From NCBI GenBank assembly GCA_002398515.1, contig DGZL01000132.1, forward strand, positions 58,478 to 63,787: DNA of 5,310 nucleotides, written 5' to 3'. The stretch's first letter is position 1. The number at the start of each line of letters is the position of its first letter. Origin of the DNA: Firmicutes bacterium UBA4981. Lineage in GTDB: Bacteria; Bacillota; SHA-98; UBA4971. The notes beneath the pieces are model-generated. The model did not search any database. It had not been told where the DNA came from and saw only the letters and a program-made list of their open reading frames with translations. The position numbers and the translations under genes are program-made. This document shows positions 1-5,310 of this stretch, piece by piece.

Positions 1-363
1 GGTGTTACATTATCCGGCGGTGAGAGGCAGAGGATTGCCATTGCCAGAGCAATCCTAAGGGATCCGAGGATATTGATACTGGATGAAGCCACTTCATCCC
101 TGGATCCTGAATCTGAGGCTGAGGTACAGGAAGCCTTGACCAGGTTGTTCCGGAACAGGACGACTCTTATCATTGCCCACCGGCTGTCCACAATTCAGAT
201 GGCTGACAGGATCCTCGTGATAGACAGAGGAAGGATTACAGAGTCGGGAAATCATAGAGAGCTCATGGCAAAAGGAGGCCTCTATGCGAGGCTCGCTTCC
301 TTGAGATTTCATGATAATTCAGAGGAGGATCGAGGTCAAGGGCAGGCTCTTGCGGGCGTATGA
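1..363 (+). CDS. MsbA-type ABC exporter, C-terminal end of the ATPase domain (5' truncated by window)
   Basis: The reading frame is open from base 1 and gives the last 120 residues of an ABC nucleotide-binding domain. Visible in order are the signature LSGGERQR (residues 4-11), Walker B ILILDEA with catalytic Glu29, the D-loop SSLD (32-35) and the switch histidine in IIAHRLST (His60). A short GxHxEL-type region and an acidic, Gln/Gly-rich tail follow. This signature plus the 'AHRLST' H-loop is typical of type I exporters whose membrane and ATPase domains are fused (MsbA/lipid flippase group), unlike the stand-alone LptB at 4317. Such proteins flip lipid A-core or other lipids across the inner membrane using ATP. 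The location beside LPS-transport genes supports an MsbA-like role, but the substrate-determining membrane domain lies outside the window, so a multidrug or peptide exporter cannot be excluded. Confidence 0.9.
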   Translation, partial: GVTLSGGERQRIAIARAILRDPRILILDEATSSLDPESEAEVQEALTRLFRNRTTLIIAHRLSTIQMADRILVIDRGRITESGNHRELMAKGGLYARLASLRFHDNSEEDRGQGQALAGV

Positions 364-431
364 GCCAACTATGGCGCTTTTGGTCTGCGCTACGTGTCCT
401 GATCGTATTAGATGACCGGTGTTGCGTTCGG

Positions 432-460
432 GGACGGCCTGCTCGCGGCAGGCCTCGTCC
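432..460. repeat. GC-rich bulged hairpin
   Basis: GGACG (432-436) pairs with CGTCC (456-460), and GCCTGC (437-442) pairs with GCAGGC (448-453). The result is an 11-bp stem with a two-base CT bulge (454-455) and a five-base TCGCG loop. TTC at 427-429 could add three more pairs with GAA at 461-463, across a two-base bulge, but those GAA bases are also needed by the next hairpin. No T-tract follows on either strand, so this is not a canonical intrinsic terminator. It may be an RNA structure in the transcript or an extragenic palindrome. Confidence 0.6.
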
Positions 461-488
461 GAATTTGGCGCGTAGGCATGCCAAATTC
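461..488. repeat. Perfect 9-bp inverted repeat
   Basis: GAATTTGGC (461-469) and GCCAAATTC (480-488) are exact reverse complements separated by ten bases. The repeat begins at the base directly after the preceding hairpin. The sequence after it is TTGAACG, too short a T-run for a standard terminator. It could be a weak terminator, part of a leader RNA structure together with the upstream hairpin, or a binding site for a dimeric regulator. The sequence alone does not decide between these. Confidence 0.55.
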
Positions 489-620
489 TTGAACGCCCCT
501 CACTGCAAGCACCGGCCACCTGAACAGACCCAAATAGCGTTCGTGCCCGAAAGAAGCGGGGATTCATGGGAACCGGCAAGATGTAGGGAGACATGGGCCG
601 GACAGGGAGGATAGCCTAAA

Positions 621-1775
621 ATGCGTGCCATGATAATGGCTGCAGGGGTGGGATCTCGCCTCGAGCCGTTGACTATCAATGTGCCGAAGCCAATGGTGCC
701 TGTAGTCAACAAACCTGCTATGGAGCATATTATTGCCCTTTTGAGGCAGCATGGAATAACTGAAGTCGTAGCTAACTTATGGTACCTTCCTGAACACATT
801 GAAGGATACTTCGGTAATGGTTGTGATTTCGGGATAAAACTCAGTTACTCCCGTGAAGAAAGGCTGCGCGGCACTGCCGGAGGTATGCTTGCTGCAAAAG
901 ATCTGCTTTTAGGAGACGATGGCCTGGGCGCCACTTGCAAAGGACCGACTTCCGGGACATTCGTCCTTATGGCAGGGGATGCGCTGACCTCTGTAAACCT
1001 GACAAGGCTTATTGAGTTTCACAAATCGCGGAATGCATTGGCGACTATCGGGCTGAAACGTGTAGACGATGTGTCCGGGTTTGGGATAGTCGTTACAGAC
1101 GAAGATGGGAGGATCCTCAGGTTCCAGGAAAAACCCAGGCCTCCCGAGGCTGACAGCGATCTTGCCAATACCATGATATACGTATTTCAGCCTGAGATTT
1201 TTGAGTATATTCCATCTTGCGGGACGTCTGATTTCGGGCGTGATATATTTCCCTTATTGATCCGGGAAGGCGTGCCTTTCTACGGCCTTGCTTTAGACGA
1301 GTACTGGTGTGACATTGGGACTCTGGCGAAGTACCATGTTGCACACAGAGATATCCTTAACGGCAAAGCAGGCCTTGCCCTGCCAGGGGAAGAAGTGAGA
1401 CAGGGAATCTTCGTGTGTGAAGGCACAGAGCTTCACCATAATGCTACATTGCGTGCGCCTGTATTCATAGGAGAGCATGTCACAATCGGAAAAGATGCAA
1501 CTATAGGGCCTTATAGTGTTATCGGAGACAGATGTGAAATCGGTGAACGCGCTATTGTCTCCGGGAGTATAGTCTGGAATAATACCACGGTTGGGAGAGG
1601 CGCTAACCTTGCAGACTGTGTAGTCGGGAGCGATTGTTATCTTGCCGACAGGGCCTCCCTTGGTGAAGGTGTTGTGCTAAGTGATGAATGTGTTGTGGAA
1701 GAGGATAGCGTTATCAAGAGAAACGTGAGAATTGATCCTGGGAGGATTGTCAAGCGAAAGGTGGCCAAGGGGTGA
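621..1775 (+). CDS. Sugar-1-phosphate nucleotidyltransferase with hexapeptide-repeat tail (GDP-mannose pyrophosphorylase-like)
   Basis: This 384-residue cytoplasmic enzyme should join a sugar 1-phosphate to an NTP, giving a nucleotide sugar and pyrophosphate. The N-terminal Rossmann-like domain (about 1-240) has the nucleotide-binding signature GVGSRLEPLT (9-18) followed by KPMVPV (23-28), the RGTAGG loop (83-88), a metal-binding Asp120 in AGDALT, FQEKP (168-172) and a second metal-site Asp231 in YWCDIGT. The remainder (about 260-375) is a left-handed beta-helix of imperfect hexapeptides such as VFIGEHVTIGKDATIG. The family (COG1208) includes mannose-1-phosphate guanylyltransferases. Longer relatives carry a C-terminal phosphomannomutase domain that is absent here. 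The start ATG has AGGGAGG at 604-610, ten bases upstream. Its stop overlaps the lptC-like start by four bases, implying co-translation. Base and sugar specificity cannot be read from the motifs. A role in LPS or other envelope glycan precursors is inferred from context. Confidence 0.92.
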   Translation: MRAMIMAAGVGSRLEPLTINVPKPMVPVVNKPAMEHIIALLRQHGITEVVANLWYLPEHIEGYFGNGCDFGIKLSYSREERLRGTAGGMLAAKDLLLGDDGLGATCKGPTSGTFVLMAGDALTSVNLTRLIEFHKSRNALATIGLKRVDDVSGFGIVVTDEDGRILRFQEKPRPPEADSDLANTMIYVFQPEIFEYIPSCGTSDFGRDIFPLLIREGVPFYGLALDEYWCDIGTLAKYHVAHRDILNGKAGLALPGEEVRQGIFVCEGTELHHNATLRAPVFIGEHVTIGKDATIGPYSVIGDRCEIGERAIVSGSIVWNNTTVGRGANLADCVVGSDCYLADRASLGEGVVLSDECVVEEDSVIKRNVRIDPGRIVKRKVAKG

Positions 1776-2425
1776 AAAGCCTGTCTTCTCCGGTCCCGAG
1801 ACCCGGGTGGCGTGTAGTTGTCGTCATATGTGTATCCATAGCCATCCTGGGATTTGGCGCCTATTACGCTATATCAACCCAGACAGGCAAGAATGAGAAC
1901 GGTGACGCGGGAGACCTAACGCAACCTGCAAGTGAGTCGGAGACAAGCAGGTTATCAGAAGAACTCAAGTCAGGTATAATTCTTGAAGAAACCAGAATAA
2001 CCGTACCCGAATCTGAAGGGGCTCTGGGATGGCGCTTCGGGGCGGAGAAGATAGAGTATGATGCGGACAGGAACGGCGCCAGCCTTCAAGCTGTGGAAGG
2101 GACAAGATTCATTGAGGGTAGACCTGAACTTGAGATTCGGGCAGGAGCTGTGAATTTGGATTTTGCAACAGGCAGGGTGGATTTTGAGGACTATGTGACA
2201 GTGAAATCAGATGAGGGCCATGGCTTCAGCGCTGCAGGCGCTACATGGGATCCAGGCACGAAGAGTTTTAGAGCATATGGAAATATTCGGTATGAGAACG
2301 GCGCCTCCGAAATTTTCGGGGATGAGATGGAAATCGATTTAGAGTTTGAAATTGCCCGGGTTAAGGGAAACGTAAGATTTCGTTCTCCGGCGTTCAAAGG
2401 GCCTGAAGGAGGGTTTGCCCGGTAG
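1772..2425 (+). CDS. lptC: LptC-like LPS export protein, membrane-anchored
   Basis: This 217-residue protein has a basic N-terminus, one hydrophobic segment (about 13-34, VVVVICVSIAILGFGAYYA) and no lipobox or obvious cleavage site, so it is probably an inner-membrane-anchored periplasmic protein. A polar linker (about 38-70) precedes an all-beta region (about 72-210) that I read as four OstA-type units. They start near residues 92, 125, 156 and 184, each of the form Asp/Gly then alternating hydrophobics then GNV-like, for example YGNIRY and KGNVRF. LptC bridges the LptB-F-G pump and LptA. Sequence conservation in this family is poor, so the call rests on the anchor, the repeat pattern and the neighbours. 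Translation starts at GTG 1772, overlapping the previous stop as GTGA, with AAAGGTGG at 1757-1764. The length is close to that of known LptC proteins (about 190 residues in E. coli). A second LptA-like protein is the main alternative. Confidence 0.85.
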   Translation: MKSLSSPVPRPGWRVVVVICVSIAILGFGAYYAISTQTGKNENGDAGDLTQPASESETSRLSEELKSGIILEETRITVPESEGALGWRFGAEKIEYDADRNGASLQAVEGTRFIEGRPELEIRAGAVNLDFATGRVDFEDYVTVKSDEGHGFSAAGATWDPGTKSFRAYGNIRYENGASEIFGDEMEIDLEFEIARVKGNVRFRSPAFKGPEGGFAR

Positions 2426-2434
2426 GCGCGGAAC

Positions 2435-3637
2435 ATGATACTTTTCTTAAGTAACGGTCACGGTGAGGACCTTATTGCAACGATGATCGCGCGGGAAGTC
2501 AGTGCTCTCTACGAATCCTTTGACATAGCCGGTTTCCCCTTGGTCGGGTTGGGTAAAGCATACGCTGATGCAGGTATCCCGGTTATCGGCAGTCAAGAAA
2601 CGATGCCCAGCGGTGGTTTTCTAAGGCACGGTCTGCCTTATGTATTAAAGGATATCAAGGCAGGACTTATCGGCCTTACCGTTCGGCAAGTCAAGGATTT
2701 AAAATCGATAGCGAGAAGTGTAAGACTTCTTGTATCGGTAGGGGATATCTACCCATTGTTCCTGGGCGGCCGTTATGTTAAGGCGCCGATGTTATTCCTG
2801 TCTACGGCAAAGTCTGAGTATATCAAGGGACACCTTGGTATTGAATGCCGGCTCATGCGAAAGTATGCCGACTTGGTCCTGGCAAGGGACGAAAGAACCT
2901 CGAAGGCCCTTTCAGAAATGGGAGTTGCTACGCGGTACGCAGGGAATGTCATGATGGACGGGTTTGCCATAACCGGCGAGAACTTCGGCCTCACTCTTGA
3001 GAAGAAAGTTGTCGGCATTCTTCCCGGTTCCAGAGAAGAGGCATACAGGAATATGAGAACCCTCCTGGAGATTGTCGGGCATTTAGCGGAGCTTAGCTGC
3101 GATAAGCTGGACTTCGTAGTCGGGCTCGCGCCTAACCTCGATGATGACAGGCTTGAGCATGTGGTACACAGGGCGGGGTGGCAATATCAAAGACAGGGTT
3201 CCGGAGAGAGAGAACGCGGCGTGACTGCCCGCATCTATCCTGGTTCAGGAGATTCGACGCCCTGTGTCATAGTGTCTCGCGGCTGGTTCGGGGATGTCCT
3301 GAATGTCAGCAATATCGTAATCGGCTTATCCGGGACAGGTAACGAGCAGGCTGCGGGGCTTGGTAGGCCTGTTGTGACTTTTCCTACTGACGGGCCTCAG
3401 TTCAACCTCAAGTTCGCAGAGGCGCAAAAGAGGCTTTTAGGTGAGGCAGTGGCGTTTGTTGAGTCCCGGGATGTTGAGGATATCGCTTCGGAAGTCATGA
3501 GCATCCTCGGAGATTCCATGCGTATTGCCAGGATGCGTAAAGCAGGCCATGCAAGGATGGGTGAGCAAGGAGCTGCCACCAGGACGGCGAAGATTATCAT
3601 TGATTACATTGAAACGGGAAGTTGGGAGGGCCGGTAA
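2435..3637 (+). CDS. Lipid-A-disaccharide-synthase-related protein (LpxB-like GT-B glycosyltransferase)
   Basis: This 400-residue soluble protein has no signal peptide. It opens with SNGHGEDLIA (6-15), the hallmark of the 'lipid-A-disaccharide synthase-related' family I know mainly from cyanobacteria and Deinococcus-Thermus. Two-domain GT-B organisation is visible: GNVMMDG (170-176) and LPGSREEA (196-203) near the domain junction, then LSGTGNEQAAGLGRPVV (298-314) and GPQFNLKFAEAQKRLLG (320-336), matching the nucleotide-sugar-binding side of LpxB. True LpxB joins UDP-diacylglucosamine to lipid X. Here the LpxB N-terminal 'SGD' motif is replaced by SNGHGED, so the same reaction should not be assumed. 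It lies between lptC and lptA with a 9-base gap before and a 1-base overlap after. ATG 2435 is the only usable start after the in-frame TAG of lptC and gives the conserved N-terminus. The strong AAGGAGGG lies 21 bases upstream, too far, so initiation may depend on coupling. Confidence 0.9.
   Translation: MILFLSNGHGEDLIATMIAREVSALYESFDIAGFPLVGLGKAYADAGIPVIGSQETMPSGGFLRHGLPYVLKDIKAGLIGLTVRQVKDLKSIARSVRLLVSVGDIYPLFLGGRYVKAPMLFLSTAKSEYIKGHLGIECRLMRKYADLVLARDERTSKALSEMGVATRYAGNVMMDGFAITGENFGLTLEKKVVGILPGSREEAYRNMRTLLEIVGHLAELSCDKLDFVVGLAPNLDDDRLEHVVHRAGWQYQRQGSGERERGVTARIYPGSGDSTPCVIVSRGWFGDVLNVSNIVIGLSGTGNEQAAGLGRPVVTFPTDGPQFNLKFAEAQKRLLGEAVAFVESRDVEDIASEVMSILGDSMRIARMRKAGHARMGEQGAATRTAKIIIDYIETGSWEGR
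3624..3630 (+). promoter_or_regulatory. Ribosome binding site deciding the lptA start
   Basis: GGGAGGG ends six bases before ATG 3637, an ideal distance. It argues against the TTG at 3622, whose codon overlaps this site and which would add only five residues. The ATG shares one base with the TAA of the LpxB-related gene (TAATG), a typical coupling arrangement. Confidence 0.8.
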
Positions 3638-4260
3638 TGTTTAGAGGAAACAGTCTGTATTGCAAGTCTCAATTGGCAGTCCGGGTCATTGTCACAGCTT
3701 CTCTCCTTTTGGCCCTGATTTCATATGCTTTCTTTCCTCTTCCTGCTTTTGCAGAGGAAGAATCTGAAGGGGTCAAGGGCACCGGGGGCAGCCATGAAGA
3801 GGTTATTGACATTACCGCAGACGAGGTCAGGTATGAGCGAAAACGCGCACTGGCTACCGCAAGCGGTAACGTAGCAGTATTATTTAAGTCTTTTCGAATT
3901 ACAGGGGACTATGCTGAGTATGACGAAAGCGGTGCGGTTGTAGCTATTAGCGGTAACGCTAAGTTCGAAGACACCCGAGAGGGGTCCGTTTTTGCTGCAG
4001 ACAAGATCGTGTTCCTTTTGGAGGAAGAAAAGATGGAAGCTGAAGGCGGTGTATCCCTGAGGTATAAAGGAGGCCAGGTGCTTGCTTCCGGGGACAGGCT
4101 TTCTTACTTCAGCGCGGACAAACGCGCGATTGTTGAAGGCGATGCCTGTGTAGAGATTGCAGGCAAGATGTTTCAAGCGAGCGTCATCACGATATTCCTG
4201 GATGAAGAAAGAGTGGTGGCCGAAGGCGGTACTCGGACTGTCATTCCTCGGGATGAGTAG
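3637..4260 (+). CDS. lptA: LptA/OstA-family periplasmic LPS-transport protein
   Basis: This 207-residue secreted protein has a Sec signal peptide: basic positions in the first 16 residues, a hydrophobic core at about 17-35 and a likely cleavage after AFA (37-39). After an acidic/Gly linker, the mature part (about 57-200) consists of five units of the OstA N-terminal fold. Their starts are about 29-31 residues apart (Asp62, Asp91, Asp122, Asp153, Ser182), each ending in a turn such as SGNV, SGNA, EGGV, EGDA or EGGT. LptA forms a beta-jellyroll bridge carrying LPS through the periplasm from LptC to LptD. Being directly upstream of lptB matches the conserved lptA-lptB order in proteobacteria. 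Start ATG 3637 was chosen over TTG 3622 because of the well-spaced GGGAGGG and the clean signal peptide. LptA and LptC are hard to tell apart by sequence. The cleavable signal here versus the uncleaved anchor upstream assigns them. Confidence 0.9.
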   Translation: MFRGNSLYCKSQLAVRVIVTASLLLALISYAFFPLPAFAEEESEGVKGTGGSHEEVIDITADEVRYERKRALATASGNVAVLFKSFRITGDYAEYDESGAVVAISGNAKFEDTREGSVFAADKIVFLLEEEKMEAEGGVSLRYKGGQVLASGDRLSYFSADKRAIVEGDACVEIAGKMFQASVITIFLDEERVVAEGGTRTVIPRDE

Positions 4261-4316
4261 GGAAGAGCCGTGTACCATGTGTGTTATGAATGGAGTAGAC
4301 ATTCGGAGGGGCGTTC
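4261..4316. other. Short lptA-lptB spacer
   Basis: The 56-base spacer is the longest gap inside the operon. It ends in GGAGGG (4305-4310), six bases before the lptB ATG. An in-frame TAG at 4296 blocks any longer lptB start. I see no terminator or promoter. An 18-codon ATG frame (4277-4333) crosses into lptB but shows nothing that argues it is real. Confidence 0.6.
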
Positions 4317-5036
4317 ATGGGGATAGTCTGTAAGGACTTAATCAAGAAATACGGCAGGCGTGAGGTCGTTCGCGGTGTGAGCTTAGCAGTTCATCCCGGA
4401 GAGGTTGTGGGACTTTTAGGCCCGAACGGCGCAGGCAAAACAACGACTTTCTATATGATAGTCGGGTTGGAAGCCGCCCACGGCGGATCCATATACCTGG
4501 ATGAACAAGAGATAACCAAACTTCCTATGCATCGCCGTGCAAGGCTTGGCGTCGGGTATCTGGCTCAGGAACCGTCAATTTTCAGGAAGCTGTCAGTGGA
4601 AGAGAATATCCTGGCTGTCTTGGAACTCATGGGACTCCCCAGAGAGGAACAGCTATCCAGGATGGAGAGACTCCTTGAGGAACTTGCCATCGGACATGTG
4701 CGCAAGCAGATGGGAAATACGCTTTCCGGCGGTGAACGGAGGCGGGTGGAGATAGCGAGAGTGCTGGCAGGATCCCCTGAGTATATCTTACTTGATGAGC
4801 CCTTTACAGGTGTGGATCCCATTGCTGTCGCTGATCTCCAGGAAATCATCGGGCGGTTTCGAGATCACGGTCTTGGCGTCCTCTTGACAGACCATAATGT
4901 CAGGGAAACCTTGGCTATTGTTGACAGAGCTTACATCCTGCATGACGGAAAAGTGTTGGTAGAAGGTGATCCCGGTTCAATAGCGGATGATCCGATAGCG
5001 AGGAAGTATTACTTCGGGGAGCGGTTTGCATTTTGA
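4317..5036 (+). CDS. lptB: LptB, ATPase of the LPS export ABC transporter
   Basis: This 239-residue soluble ATPase matches the usual LptB length (about 240). It contains Walker A GPNGAGKT (35-42), the Q-loop Gln84 in YLAQEPSIFRKLSVEENI, signature LSGGERRRVEIAR (136-148), Walker B YILLDEPFTGVDP with Asp160 and catalytic Glu161, and switch His193 in TDHNVRETL. The run EPSIFRKL, the FTGVDP turn and the C-terminal YYFGERFAF (compare the E. coli ending with GEDF) are specific to LptB rather than to the related LivF/LivG ATPases. A dimer of LptB powers extraction of LPS from the inner membrane by the LptF-LptG permeases. Its stop overlaps the permease start by four bases, so the ATPase and permease are probably made in coupled fashion. 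All catalytic positions are intact. Confidence 0.97.
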   Translation: MGIVCKDLIKKYGRREVVRGVSLAVHPGEVVGLLGPNGAGKTTTFYMIVGLEAAHGGSIYLDEQEITKLPMHRRARLGVGYLAQEPSIFRKLSVEENILAVLELMGLPREEQLSRMERLLEELAIGHVRKQMGNTLSGGERRRVEIARVLAGSPEYILLDEPFTGVDPIAVADLQEIIGRFRDHGLGVLLTDHNVRETLAIVDRAYILHDGKVLVEGDPGSIADDPIARKYYFGERFAF

Positions 5037-5310
5037 AATGCCTTGAGCGGTACACCTACAAGGAACTACTTGGGCCTGTTCTATTCGCAGTCATTGCTTT
5101 CACTTTGATCTTTGTCGCTGCTGACCTCCTCTTCATGCTGGCGCGATTGCTCGTGGACGGAAGTGTCGGCTTAGGGACTATTGCTCGCTTGTTTATCCTC
5201 GGGCTTCCACGTGTCGTTGCCTTAGCGCTTCCCATGTCTACACTCCTTGGAATTCTCCTTTGTTACAGCACTCTTTCTGCTTCCAGCGAGATTGTGGCTA
5301 TGCGGGCAGC
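5033..5310 (+). CDS. LptF/LptG-family LPS export permease, N-terminus (3' truncated by window)
   Basis: The frame runs open from TTG 5033 to the window end and gives 92 residues. The N-terminus RYTYKELLGP (6-15) leads into a first membrane segment (about 13-35). A short periplasmic turn with VDGSVG (41-46) follows, then a second hydrophobic stretch (about 52-80) with LALPMSTLLG (64-73), and then SASSEIVAMRA (82-92). The 'LPM..LLG..L..STLS..SEI.AMRA' pattern and the opening 'RY..KEL' are diagnostic of the YjgP/YjgQ (LptF/LptG) family, whose members pair to form the LPS-extracting channel. Start choice: TTG 5033 overlaps the lptB stop as TTGA and has GGGGAG at 5016-5021. The ATG at 5038 is in another frame and stops after two codons. 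Whether it is LptF, LptG or a single permease serving both roles needs the missing part and the next gene. Confidence 0.92.
   Translation, partial: MKCLERYTYKELLGPVLFAVIAFTLIFVAADLLFMLARLLVDGSVGLGTIARLFILGLPRVVALALPMSTLLGILLCYSTLSASSEIVAMRA

Larger units (their letters stand above)
364..620. other. Non-coding gap between the ABC exporter and the envelope operon
   Basis: This 257-base stretch separates the exporter from the nucleotidyltransferase. I see no gene I can support: the one long open frame (360-614) encodes an Arg/Pro/Cys-rich peptide without recognisable motifs. The region holds two adjacent inverted repeats (432-460 and 461-488) and, at its right end, the ribosome binding site of the next gene. 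I could not find a convincing -35/-10 pair. Because it is the only long gap in the window, it is the likeliest place for transcription of the exporter to end and for the downstream operon to start. That is inferred from spacing rather than from a promoter motif. Confidence 0.6.

Noticed and set aside
432..495. Intrinsic terminator after the ABC exporter
   Set aside because: Both stems lack a following T-run on either strand, so I list them as inverted repeats rather than as a terminator.
360..614. An 84-codon open frame starting at ATGA, overlapping the exporter stop and ending six bases before the nucleotidyltransferase
   Set aside because: The product is Arg/Pro/Cys-rich with no motif, membrane segment or repeat. 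Its ribosome site is weak, and it runs through two hairpins. It looks like a chance frame in a GC-rich gap.
489..620. Sigma-70-type promoter for the operon
   Set aside because: TTGAAC at 489-494 resembles a -35 box, but no -10-like sequence lies at the right distance, and TAAAAT at 617-622 overlaps the start codon.
3880..4302. A 140-codon minus-strand open frame over lptA
   Set aside because: It is antisense to a well-supported gene with signal peptide and family repeats, and its translation shows no recognisable features.
4277..4333. An 18-codon leader-type frame before lptB
   Set aside because: It has no clear ribosome site and no regulatory structure, and it runs into lptB. Chance is the simpler reading.
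60..4819. Eight GGATCC sites (60, 102, 209, 1111, 2248, 4485, 4770, 4814), more than the roughly one expected in random sequence of this length
   Set aside because: All lie inside coding regions, where favoured codons (AGG ATC, GAT CC) and recurrent protein motifs can create them. GATC itself is not obviously enriched. No function is implied.

Overview
The window is a compact, plus-strand block of cell-envelope genes built around the lipopolysaccharide (LPS) transport machinery, so the host has an outer membrane. Every coding region reads left to right. The genes show strong AGGAGG-type ribosome binding sites, GTG and TTG starts, frequent AGG/AGA and ATA codons, and intermediate GC by eye. 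Together with a cyanobacterial-type 'LpxB-related' protein, this would fit a diderm Firmicutes lineage (Limnochordia, Halanaerobiales or Negativicutes-like). Synergistetes or another deep-branching diderm cannot be excluded, and the placement is inference.

Layout: (1) 1-363 is the C-terminal end of an MsbA-type ABC exporter. (2) 364-620 is a 257-base gap with no convincing gene but two adjacent hairpins. (3) 621-1775 is a sugar-1-phosphate nucleotidyltransferase with a left-handed beta-helix tail. (4) 1772-2425 is an LptC-like anchored bridge protein. (5) 2435-3637 is an LpxB-related GT-B protein. (6) 3637-4260 is a secreted LptA/OstA protein. (7) 4317-5036 is the LptB ATPase. (8) 5033 to the window end is the N-terminus of an LptF/LptG-family permease.

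Genes 3 to 8 look like one operon. Junctions are a 4-base overlap (GTGA), a 9-base gap, a 1-base overlap (TAATG), a 56-base gap and a 4-base overlap (TTGA). As a working picture, the MsbA-like exporter flips a glycolipid across the inner membrane. The LptB-LptF/G pump with LptC extracts it and passes it to LptA, which carries it towards an outer-membrane LptD not seen here. The nucleotidyltransferase and the LpxB-related protein would act on the cytoplasmic side in making the saccharide part. The most notable feature is the LpxB-related gene lodged between lptC and lptA. A second is the clear internal repeat of about 30 residues in LptA, with a matching pattern in LptC. Nothing here looks like a mobile element, CRISPR array or RNA gene.
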